From positions 1-6,425 of the forward strand of contig JASFHF010000060.1 in assembly GCA_050123375.1 (NCBI GenBank): a DNA stretch of 6,425 nt, in the 5' to 3' direction. The notes beneath the pieces are model-generated. The model made no database searches. It saw only the letters and a program-made list of their open reading frames with translations, and was not told the origin of the DNA. Positions 1 to 6,216 of the stretch are shown here, one piece after another. The stretch is from JASFHF01 sp050123375 (GTDB taxonomy: Bacteria; Pseudomonadota; Gammaproteobacteria; UBA12402). Position numbers and translations under genes: made by a program. How positions within the stretch are numbered: the stretch's first letter is position 1; every line of letters begins with the position of its first letter.

Positions 1-342
1 ACGGGTACAGGCTGGAAGGATATTTCTAGTAAATATGCACCCCCGCCGGCTATAACATGGGATGGTAAAGATGAAGGTGTACGTTTTGTAGATATTAATG
101 GTGATGGTTTACCAGATATACTAAGAGAGACTATTCATGAAGGAACTACTTTAGATAATGCCTGGATAAATACGGGTACAGGCTGGAAGGATATTTCTAG
201 TAAATATGCACCCCCGCCGGCTATAACATGGGATGGTAAAGATGAAGGTGTACGTTTTGTAGATATTAATGGTGATGGTTTACCAGATATACTAAGAGGG
301 ACTATTCATGAAGGAACTACTTTGTCTGATGCCTGGCTCAAC
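1..342 (+). repeat. 171-bp tandem repeat encoding FG-GAP/VCBS units
   Basis: Bases 1-171 and 172-342 are two copies of a 171-bp unit (57 codons) and keep the reading frame. The first 152 bases of each differ only at 128/299 (A versus G, changing Glu43 to Gly100). The other differences cluster in the last 20 bases. Each unit encodes TGTGWKDIS, WDGKDEG and the acidic loop DINGDGLPD, the DxNGDGxxD pattern of calcium-binding FG-GAP/VCBS blades. The window opens exactly at a unit boundary, so more copies may lie upstream. The near identity at DNA level, silent positions included, points to recent duplication or gene conversion. Confidence 0.93.
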
Positions 343-3300
343 AAAGCCAAAAAGTTACCGGATTATTTAATCGGAATAACGAACGGTTTAGGCGAAAAGA
401 CCTCGATAGATTATGAACCGTTATCAGGAACATATGTAAAGGTATATGATCAGGAGAAAGACGCGGAAGGAAAATTAATAAGTGAGTATCCGAATCCGCA
501 AGTTGATGCACCGATGTATGTTGTGTATCAAACCTCAAGTGATGCAGCAATAAGTGATCCACATACTTTGTCTAAGTTAGCAAGAAGAAATAAAAACCAC
601 TCCCTTCAAAGCAAATACTCAACAGTACCAAATTATACAGATTCGAATCAGCATATAACCACCTATCACTATACCGGAGCGCGAGTAAATAAACTGGGCT
701 GGGGCTTTTTAGGATTTCATCAGGTAAGTATTAAAGATGAATCTACAGGAATAACCAAGACGACTACGTATAGTCAAGACGCAGATAAACATTTACAAAG
801 TCAGGTATTGTCGACGTTGACGCAAACAGCAACAGGAAAAGCGTTAACAGATAATAATTTAACGTGGGAAGTAAAACAGTACGGAGACGGAAGTTTAAAT
901 CATACTTATTATTTGCCTTATGCTTCTAAAGTAGTGGAACATCACTATGCGCTAAGTGACGGTTCATTAACCAGTACGAAAACTACAACAACGCAGTTAG
1001 ATGATTACGGAAATGCAATAGATATAGATGAAATCATAAGCGGAGCGACAGGAGCTTATGAAACACATACGCAAAACACCTATAAAAATGATGCGGACAA
1101 ATGGTATTTAGGAGAATTATTAAAAACAATAGTAACGAAGAGCAGTCCAAATAATGATGCAGTAACACGAACCTCAATTTTTGCTTATGATGATGCAAAC
1201 GGAATGTTAACCCAAACAACAGTAGAACCGGATGATGAAAATTATACATTGACAAAAGATTTCGAGCGAGACCATTTTGGAAATCTTATAAAGACGACGA
1301 TTACAGGCAAAGGCATAGAAACAAGAAGTAACAGTGTAACGTATGATGCGGAAGGAAGATTTGTTTTAACGAAGACCAATGCCTTAGGACAAACGGCAAG
1401 TCAAACCATAGATGAAAGATTCGGGGAACCATTAACAATAACAGATTTAAACGGATTAGTTACGAAATATGAATACGATGGATTTGGCAGGAAGACAAAA
1501 GTAACAAACCCGGATGGAACAGTAACGACGCAAGTTTACAATTGGTGTAATCATGAAGTAAGTAGAATAAATGAAATAAATGAAATAAATGAAATAAATG
1601 AAATAAATGAAAATGAAGAAATAAAAGGAAAAACAAATTATCTAAAACTGCAATCGGGCAGTTACAAAAATCCTAAGATTGCGATAGTAGGACAAGGGAT
1701 GGAAGACCAGCCGATCAAAGCGGTATATTCTATTACGACCCATACTACAGGCGGCACGACCGATGTAATGTACTACGATCAATTAGGCAGAGATACAGCA
1801 TCAACCACTCAAGGATTTGATGGACGAACGATTTGGAAAGACACATTTTATGATGATTTAGGACGAGTAATTCAGCAATCGGTACCGTATTTTGGAGATA
1901 GTTTTTCTAGTCTTTCAAAAACTAAAACAAAAAATCAAATGACAACTAAAGAAAAAATGTCTTATGGAGAAATCATCGGAGACCAAGCATATTATACTAG
2001 ATTCAAATATGATGTTTTAGGCCGAGTAATAGAAACCACCAATCCAGATGACAGTGTAATAACAGTAAATTACGATGGTCTAACCACAACGACAATTAAT
2101 CCGCTAAAGCAGCAAGTAACTAAAAAAACCAATGTAATTGGAAAGATAATAAAAGCGATAGACAATAACGGAGGTCAAACGAGTTACAAATATGATTCTT
2201 ATGGTAATTTGGTTTGGATGTATGAAGGCAAAGGTACAGCCTCAACGATCACCTATGACAAATTAGGCAGAAAGATCGCGATGCATGATCCGGACAAAGG
2301 AAACTGGAGTTATAAATATGATGTGTTAGGAGAACTAATATCCCAAACTGATGCAAATGGAAATACAACGACATTCAAATATGACAAACTAGGCAGAATG
2401 ACAAGCCGAACCGATAAAGGAGGTACCAGCACCTGGATTTATGGTACAAACAAGAATGCGCATAACGTTGGAAAATTAATTGAGGTTAGAGGAATAAGTA
2501 ATGACGGTAAAAATCCTACGGCAATTCAGTTAATCAAAGCAGCTAAAGACGGTATAGGAAATTATACCAGAACGATAATTTATAATAGTTTATCATTACC
2601 GGAATATGTAACAATAAGCATTAATAACAATACTTATACGACTACGACCGCCATAGGTTATGACCGATTGGGTCGATTATTAACAACGGTGTATCCAGGA
2701 AATGTAAAAGTAAAGAATGATTACAATGAATTAGGATATTTAGAAAAGAAAGAAAATGCAGATACGGGACAAATATATTGGCAAGCCAATGCAATGGATG
2801 CGGCGGGTCATGTAATATCAGAGACGCATAGTAATGGTTTGATCACGACGAGGACATATGATCCGAGGACAGGATTTTTATTAAATATCCAAACTAAATT
2901 AAATCAAGCCTTAGAGTTACAAAAGAAATTACTGCCTGGAATTACAAAGATAAAAAAAGTAAATCAAAAAACCGGAAAAGACAATAAAACAAATAAAACG
3001 AATAAAACAAAAGAACCAATACAAACTCAAGCAAACGATGCAACTATAGTCCAAAACCTGCAATATAGTTACGATTCACTGGGAAATGTGCAGACCAAAG
3101 ATAACAACGTAACCGCAACCGCAGAAAATTTTAATTATGATAACTTAAATCGGCTGACTGAATGGAATGCAAACGGCAAAACTCAAGCAACTTACAAATA
3201 TGATGCATTTGGAAATATTATTTACAAATCAGATGTAGGTACATATACGTATGGTGAGGGAACAAATGGAGCGCCGCATGCAGTAACCAGCATCAAATCA

Positions 3301-5040
3301 ATAGACGGAAAGACTTATCATTATAAATATGACAAAAATGGAAATCAAATTTCAGGTCAGGTAAAAGATGTAAACCGCACAATAACATATACCAGTTATG
3401 ACAAACCAAACCAACTTACAGATGAAACCCACAATACAACGACAAATTATGTATACGGTCCAGACCGTACCCGTTTTGCGCGTTTATATAAATCAGGAAA
3501 TATAACCACAGACACATATTTTTTAGGAAATTATCAATTAGAAGTGCACAATGATAATGGAAAAATAACGATATCCAAGAAATACTATGTATCGCCGGAT
3601 ACCTTATATATAAACAAAACAGACGGATCAGGAAAGATTTTAAGTAAAGAAACATATACTTTATTAAAAGATAACTTAGGCTCATTAACCGTAATAACCA
3701 CAAGCAATGCAGATGTGTTACAGAGATTTAGTTATGATCCTTATGGAAAGCAAACACAGATCGAAGGCAAACATCTGGATAATCCAATAACCCATGAAGG
3801 ATTTACTGGCCATGAAAATATCGAAGGAATGAGTTTAATTCACACCAATGGAAGATTATATGATCCAATTTTAGGAAGATTTTTAAGCGCAGATCCGAAT
3901 GTACAAGATCCTACGAACTCACAAAGTTTAAACAGATATAGTTATTGCTTAAACAATCCATTAGCGTATACAGATCCGACCGGATTTTTTTCGTTTAAAC
4001 ATTTATTTCATGATATAGGTCGTGCAATTCATGACATATTTAAAAATCAATATTTTAATATGGCAATGGGGATATTGATAAGTATATTTACGCTTGGAGC
4101 GGGAACGCCATGGTATATAGCGGCGATGTGGTCATCGATGTATACAGGGATATCAACTTTACTAGGAGGAGGAAGTATTTCAGATGCAATAAAAGGAGCG
4201 GCATTTACATTTATAACGGCGGCATTTTGGAAAGGTACGGGATCGTTTTTAGGAGATTTTACTCAGGGTATGAGTAAGGAGTTAGCGTATGCATCAGAGG
4301 TTGCAGTACATGGATTAGTAGGAGGAGGCTTGCAAGTTGCAGAAGGAGGGAATTTTGAAGATGGATTTTTATCAGCTGCGGTAACAGAAGCCTTGCCAAT
4401 AGACTCGATAGGGGGTAAAAATTCTTCATTAACGCCGGGAATAATAGCGGAAAGGACAGCGGCAGCGGCGGTAGTAGGAGGAACAGTAGCGGCAGCGGAA
4501 GGAGGGAATTTTGTAAGCGGCGCAAAGACCGCGGCTTTTGCGGAGTTGTTTAATAATGTTGCGGATGAGATAGAAGATGAGCAAAGGCGCAGGAGGAATG
4601 GATTCTATGCTCAGGCAAAGGCAAGGGCAGAGTTTGGTCAATATTTAACTAATCATCCAGATTTAGCTGCAAGCTTAGGTATTAATGTTGCCGGAATTGC
4701 GCTGATACCATTTACCGGAGGAGCATCAGAAGAGGGGGTTTTAGCATCGGAAACGATATTTGATATTCTTATGCCCGATGGTGAATTAATTGGAGAAGCT
4801 GGAAGTAAAGATTCTATACGGGTATTAAATGGAGGAACAAAAGCAGCAGAAAGCTTTTTGAAAAAATTAACTGCTGAGGGTACCCCTATAGAGAATGCTA
4901 CTTATCCTGGTCGAACTTTTAAACTACCTGATGGCGGGTTTGTTGGATATAGGCCTATTTCTACTTCTGGACCGCCAACAATTGATGTTAATATTCCTGG
5001 TTTAGATAGCATCACTAAAATTAAATTTTTGGGTGAATGA
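1..5040 (+). CDS. RHS/TcB-TcC-like polymorphic toxin, 5' end outside the window
   Basis: This is a giant secreted or cell-surface toxin whose YD-repeat shell is expected to wrap a C-terminal toxic tip. The frame is open from base 1, so the TTG at 322 is an internal leucine codon and the true start lies upstream. In window codon numbering: two FG-GAP/VCBS repeats with DINGDGLPD (31-39, 88-96); a TcdB mid-domain-like start, PDYLIGITNGLGEKTSIDYE (120-139), followed by GWGFLGF; YD repeats such as YDGFGRKTKVTNPDG, YDVLGRVIETTNPDD, YDKLGRKIAMHDPDKG and YDRLGRLLTTVYPG (about 490-1250); the RHS core signature GRLYDPILGRFLSADP to NNPLAYTDPTG (1284-1328); a hydrophobic pre-toxin region (about 1330-1597); and a tip (about 1600-1679). 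SpvB/TcdB-type repeats, the TcdB middle and the TcC/RHS shell are joined in one chain, whereas many Tc toxins split B and C. Family assignment is firm; the target and secretion route are inferred or unknown. Confidence 0.95.
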   Translation, partial: TGTGWKDISSKYAPPPAITWDGKDEGVRFVDINGDGLPDILRETIHEGTTLDNAWINTGTGWKDISSKYAPPPAITWDGKDEGVRFVDINGDGLPDILRGTIHEGTTLSDAWLNKAKKLPDYLIGITNGLGEKTSIDYEPLSGTYVKVYDQEKDAEGKLISEYPNPQVDAPMYVVYQTSSDAAISDPHTLSKLARRNKNHSLQSKYSTVPNYTDSNQHITTYHYTGARVNKLGWGFLGFHQVSIKDESTGITKTTTYSQDADKHLQSQVLSTLTQTATGKALTDNNLTWEVKQYGDGSLNHTYYLPYASKVVEHHYALSDGSLTSTKTTTTQLDDYGNAIDIDEIISGATGAYETHTQNTYKNDADKWYLGELLKTIVTKSSPNNDAVTRTSIFAYDDANGMLTQTTVEPDDENYTLTKDFERDHFGNLIKTTITGKGIETRSNSVTYDAEGRFVLTKTNALGQTASQTIDERFGEPLTITDLNGLVTKYEYDGFGRKTKVTNPDGTVTTQVYNWCNHEVSRINEINEINEINEINENEEIKGKTNYLKLQSGSYKNPKIAIVGQGMEDQPIKAVYSITTHTTGGTTDVMYYDQLGRDTASTTQGFDGRTIWKDTFYDDLGRVIQQSVPYFGDSFSSLSKTKTKNQMTTKEKMSYGEIIGDQAYYTRFKYDVLGRVIETTNPDDSVITVNYDGLTTTTINPLKQQVTKKTNVIGKIIKAIDNNGGQTSYKYDSYGNLVWMYEGKGTASTITYDKLGRKIAMHDPDKGNWSYKYDVLGELISQTDANGNTTTFKYDKLGRMTSRTDKGGTSTWIYGTNKNAHNVGKLIEVRGISNDGKNPTAIQLIKAAKDGIGNYTRTIIYNSLSLPEYVTISINNNTYTTTTAIGYDRLGRLLTTVYPGNVKVKNDYNELGYLEKKENADTGQIYWQANAMDAAGHVISETHSNGLITTRTYDPRTGFLLNIQTKLNQALELQKKLLPGITKIKKVNQKTGKDNKTNKTNKTKEPIQTQANDATIVQNLQYSYDSLGNVQTKDNNVTATAENFNYDNLNRLTEWNANGKTQATYKYDAFGNIIYKSDVGTYTYGEGTNGAPHAVTSIKSIDGKTYHYKYDKNGNQISGQVKDVNRTITYTSYDKPNQLTDETHNTTTNYVYGPDRTRFARLYKSGNITTDTYFLGNYQLEVHNDNGKITISKKYYVSPDTLYINKTDGSGKILSKETYTLLKDNLGSLTVITTSNADVLQRFSYDPYGKQTQIEGKHLDNPITHEGFTGHENIEGMSLIHTNGRLYDPILGRFLSADPNVQDPTNSQSLNRYSYCLNNPLAYTDPTGFFSFKHLFHDIGRAIHDIFKNQYFNMAMGILISIFTLGAGTPWYIAAMWSSMYTGISTLLGGGSISDAIKGAAFTFITAAFWKGTGSFLGDFTQGMSKELAYASEVAVHGLVGGGLQVAEGGNFEDGFLSAAVTEALPIDSIGGKNSSLTPGIIAERTAAAAVVGGTVAAAEGGNFVSGAKTAAFAELFNNVADEIEDEQRRRRNGFYAQAKARAEFGQYLTNHPDLAASLGINVAGIALIPFTGGASEEGVLASETIFDILMPDGELIGEAGSKDSIRVLNGGTKAAESFLKKLTAEGTPIENATYPGRTFKLPDGGFVGYRPISTSGPPTIDVNIPGLDSITKIKFLGE
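1567..1611 (+). repeat. 9-bp microsatellite (5 copies) encoding Ile-Asn-Glu
   Basis: Five perfect copies of ATAAATGAA encode INE at codons 523-537 of the toxin. A degenerate unit (AATGAAGAA, Asn-Glu-Glu) follows. The array interrupts the YD shell just after VYNWCNHEVSR, probably in a surface loop. Because the unit is 9 bp, gain or loss of copies preserves the frame and would change only loop length. Confidence 0.95.
2983..3009 (+). repeat. Short 9-bp repeat (3 copies) encoding Asn-Lys-Thr
   Basis: Three near-perfect copies of AATAAAACA (the middle one ends ACG) encode NKT three times at codons 995-1003. They sit in a lysine-rich, low-complexity stretch between YD repeats (about codons 975-1010) that looks like a flexible insertion rather than shell strand. 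As with the INE array, the 9-bp unit is frame-neutral. Confidence 0.85.
3850..3987 (+). other. RHS core C-terminal signature and probable self-cleavage site
   Basis: Codons 1284-1329 carry the hallmark at the end of RHS/TcC shells: GRLYDPILGRFLSADP, then NRYSYCLNNPLAYTDPTGF. In characterised RHS and TcC proteins this region supplies aspartates that cleave the chain just after the DPxG element and release the toxin inside the shell. By analogy, D1298 and D1325 are candidate catalytic residues and cleavage would fall near F1329. The motif is visible; cleavage here is inferred. Confidence 0.85.
3988..4797 (+). other. Hydrophobic Gly/Ala-rich pre-toxin region of the RHS protein
   Basis: Codons 1330-1599 lie between the DPTG signature and the toxin tip. 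They include strongly hydrophobic stretches (MAMGILISIFTLGAG at 1354-1368, WYIAAMWSSMYTGISTLLGG at 1371-1390, AAFTFITAAFW at 1400-1410) and a small internal duplication (VAEGGNFEDGFLSAA and AAEGGNFVSGAKTAA). A charged segment, EIEDEQRRRR, follows, then the helix-like AQAKARAEFGQYLTNHPDLA. Linkers of this kind are common in RHS and haemagglutinin-type toxins and may help the tip cross a membrane; that role is inferred. An independent second effector domain cannot be excluded. Confidence 0.6.
4798..5040 (+). other. C-terminal toxin tip, candidate small RNase-type domain
   Basis: Codons 1600-1679 form a compact domain: GSKDSIRVLNGGTKAAESFL, then KLTAEGTP, LPDGGFVGYRPISTSGPP, TIDVNIPG and a final TKIKFLGE. 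The order of helix, LPDGG strand, YRP-S-SG-PTIDV strand and terminal KIKF strand resembles short tips found at the ends of several polymorphic toxins, some of which have been assigned to the BECR superfamily of RNases (barnase/EndoU/colicin/RelE-like). Candidate active-site residues are R1651, S1654/S1656, T1660 and K1673 or K1675. The position at the very end of an RHS protein and the coupled small gene support a toxin role; the fold and RNase activity are recalled resemblance, not proven. The codons here are more T-ending than in the shell. Confidence 0.6.
5031..5036 (+). promoter_or_regulatory. Ribosome-binding site inside the toxin stop region
   Basis: GGGTGA lies six bases ahead of the ATG at 5043 but touches the ATG at 5037. 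The spacing therefore favours 5043 as the immunity start, leaving a 2-base gap after the toxin stop. The alternative start at 5037 overlaps that stop as ATGA and would rely on translational coupling. Both give the same protein except for two residues. Confidence 0.5.
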
Positions 5041-5402
5041 TTATGAAAGAAATGCAGGAATTGAGGAAAGATTTTTTAATAAGTTGCAAAGACGATTCAA
5101 CTGGCTTATGGGAAGTTATTCGTTCTGTGAAAAATATTTTGAAAATTTATGACTCGCAGATAATAAAAAATACTATATTGAGTATGGTGTTGGAATTTCT
5201 TATGGCTAATTATATTGTTGTTGGTTTTCCTATGAGGGACGGGAGTTTTCAAGCTTGGGAAGGTAGTCCGGAAGAATTGGTAAGAAAAATCAAGTATGCT
5301 TGGGATATTCTTGATAGGGAGCCGAATATTGGGGATGTGATTTGGTTTTATATTACTTCAGTAGGGAAAGAAGAGTTAAAGCGATTGCAAAAATGTGAAT
5401 AA
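5037..5402 (+). CDS. Probable cognate immunity protein of the RHS toxin tip
   Basis: The gene encodes 121 residues from the ATG at 5037 (overlapping the toxin stop by 4 bases) or 119 from the better-spaced ATG at 5043. It has no signal peptide or membrane segment, so it should be cytoplasmic, where it could bind and block the tip. The N-terminal half is helical (DSTGLWEVIRSVKNILKI, then a hydrophobic helix to EFLMANYIVVGF). The second half carries MRDGSFQAWEGSPEELV, then W89 and REPNIGDVIWFYIT (94-107). The pattern resembles a small uncharacterised family with a winged-helix-like look in which a GS-P-EL-x-W-x-P-x-IGD-x-WF core is conserved. This is recalled, and I know no formal name for it. 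Tight coupling to the toxin 3' end is the main evidence for immunity. Its codons match the toxin tip more than the shell. Confidence 0.72.
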   Translation: MIMKEMQELRKDFLISCKDDSTGLWEVIRSVKNILKIYDSQIIKNTILSMVLEFLMANYIVVGFPMRDGSFQAWEGSPEELVRKIKYAWDILDREPNIGDVIWFYITSVGKEELKRLQKCE

Positions 5403-5507
5403 AATGGCATAACAGGTGTCAAGTCTTATAATTTGACTGGTAGGTTTGTCGTGTCAAATGATATAAATGTACAGCCAGTTGATTTAGAAAGGTTTGTGAA
5501 AAAATAA
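5403..5507 (+). pseudogene. Orphan C-terminal gene fragment, possible immunity relic
   Basis: Directly after the TAA of the immunity gene, and in the same frame, 34 codons stay open and read like real protein: NGITGVKSYNLTGRF at the start and INVQPVDLERFVKK before TAA at 5505. There is no plausible start codon or ribosome-binding site; the ATG at 5404, in another frame, stops after two codons. The NGITGV-type beginning recalls the last strand of some immunity proteins, but that is a weak resemblance. It could be the tail of a displaced older immunity gene, or a C-terminal extension cut off by a new stop. Chance open frame is the main alternative. Confidence 0.4.
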
Positions 5508-5532
5508 AAGTTAATAATCAATGCGATGCTTG

Positions 5533-5539
5533 TTAATAT
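5533..5539 (+). promoter_or_regulatory. Possible extended -10 promoter of the 187-residue gene
   Basis: TAATAT at 5534-5539 is preceded by TGT, an extended -10 arrangement, about 27 bases before the ATG at 5566. No good -35 box sits at the usual distance. The call rests on position and a partial match only; in AT-rich DNA such matches occur often by chance. Confidence 0.2.
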
Positions 5540-5553
5540 TATTGGAACTTAAA

Positions 5554-5560
5554 TAAGGTG
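5554..5560 (+). promoter_or_regulatory. Shine-Dalgarno of the 187-residue gene
   Basis: TAAGGTG ends five bases before the ATG at 5566, with the AAGG core seven bases away. This spacing supports 5566 as the start and indicates that the gene is translated independently rather than coupled to the upstream frame. Confidence 0.65.
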
Positions 5561-5565
5561 CGCAA

Positions 5566-6129
5566 ATGTTTAATAGCATAGCTGAATTAGAGCTATGGTT
5601 GAGTATTATGAAAATAGAAGTACATGCATACGGTTTAATTGGAAATAAAAGCACCTGTTCGATCTCTGAGATTTTCAATGGGTTTAAACAAAACCCGCGA
5701 AATAGAAGAGAATCAGAGCTGCTCGAAGCTACAGTTTTTGGAAAATGTGTTGAGGTATGGTGTAAACAAAAATTATTAATAACTTTCGTAAATGAAGACA
5801 AAGGGAGATATAAAGGAATAGATTTTTTCTTGGCTTCATCAGAAAGACCTAAAAACCATCATGCTTTTCAATTGCTTCAGTACCAAGCCAAATATTGCTC
5901 GGTAAAAAATACTGACGAATTTGCGCAATGGGTAGTTGAAAAAAAATTTTTAAAAGGAGATGATAAAGTACACTTAGTTGTTTCTATTGCAACAAAAGAA
6001 GCTATGTATTTAGATATTGCTAGCTTAAAAGACAAGTTTAAAGATTCTCCCTATGCCAGTGTAAATCTTATGAGCAATATAAAAACGTGTGACTCTTTGG
6101 ATGTACAGCAATGTATTGATTGGTCTTGA
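5566..6129 (+). CDS. Uncharacterised 187-residue cytoplasmic protein
   Basis: I do not recognise this protein. It starts at an ATG with a well-placed AAGG and ends at TGA. It has no signal peptide, transmembrane helix or cysteine cluster. It runs from a helical N-terminus (FNSIAELELWLSIMKIEVHA), through a basic QNPRNRRESELLEA segment, to alternating strands and helices: CVEVWCKQKLLITFV (61-75), RYKGIDFFLASSERP (81-95), HAFQLLQYQAKYC (99-111), KVHLVVSIAT (134-143) and AMYLDIASLKDKF (146-158). An E-rich helix, GID86 and the Q102-x-x-Q105 strand weakly recall a PD-(D/E)XK nuclease core, but the expected lysine is absent, so I assign no function. Placement behind a toxin/immunity pair makes a second or orphan immunity protein, or an accessory gene carried with the locus, plausible. 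It is separated by 163 bases from the immunity gene and may have its own promoter. Confidence 0.75.
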   Translation: MFNSIAELELWLSIMKIEVHAYGLIGNKSTCSISEIFNGFKQNPRNRRESELLEATVFGKCVEVWCKQKLLITFVNEDKGRYKGIDFFLASSERPKNHHAFQLLQYQAKYCSVKNTDEFAQWVVEKKFLKGDDKVHLVVSIATKEAMYLDIASLKDKFKDSPYASVNLMSNIKTCDSLDVQQCIDWS

Positions 6130-6178
6130 CCATTATTATTATGACACCATTGTCGATGTAAAAAACAACACTCTAATA

Positions 6179-6213
6179 AATTATCAAATGAATTGTCCTT
6201 TCTTTTGATAATT
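6179..6213. repeat. AT-rich inverted repeat downstream of the 187-residue gene
   Basis: AATTATCAAA (6179-6188) is the perfect reverse complement of TTTGATAATT (6204-6213), with a 15-base loop. It lies about 50 bases after the gene's stop. The stem lacks G/C pairs at its base and no uninterrupted T run follows, so it is not a textbook intrinsic terminator. It may end transcription weakly or be a remnant of a mobile element. Confidence 0.5.
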
Positions 6214-6216
6214 GTG

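Noticed and set aside
322..324. TTG as the start of the large gene
   Set aside because: The frame is open without a stop from base 1 and encodes FG-GAP repeats directly upstream; the TTG aligns with the leucine codon TTA of the preceding repeat copy, and no ribosome-binding site is evident.
1034..1255. Minus-strand open frame inside the shell
   Set aside because: It lies antisense to well-supported YD/TcdB coding sequence and its Leu/His-rich composition is a by-product of the A-rich sense strand.
1567..1611. CRISPR-like array
   Set aside because: The units are contiguous 9-bp repeats without spacers and are translated in frame.
4259..4641. Minus-strand open frames rich in Leu/Pro and Arg/Tyr opposite the pre-toxin region
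   Set aside because: Their composition mirrors the Gly/Ala-rich sense strand; they have no independent evidence of coding.
5418..5437. GTCAA...TTGAC hairpin after the immunity gene as a terminator
   Set aside because: The stem is only five A/T-leaning pairs with a 10-base loop and no T run follows.
5511..5801. Minus-strand open frame opposite the 187-residue gene
   Set aside because: The + strand frame has a well-placed ribosome-binding site and a more natural protein composition.
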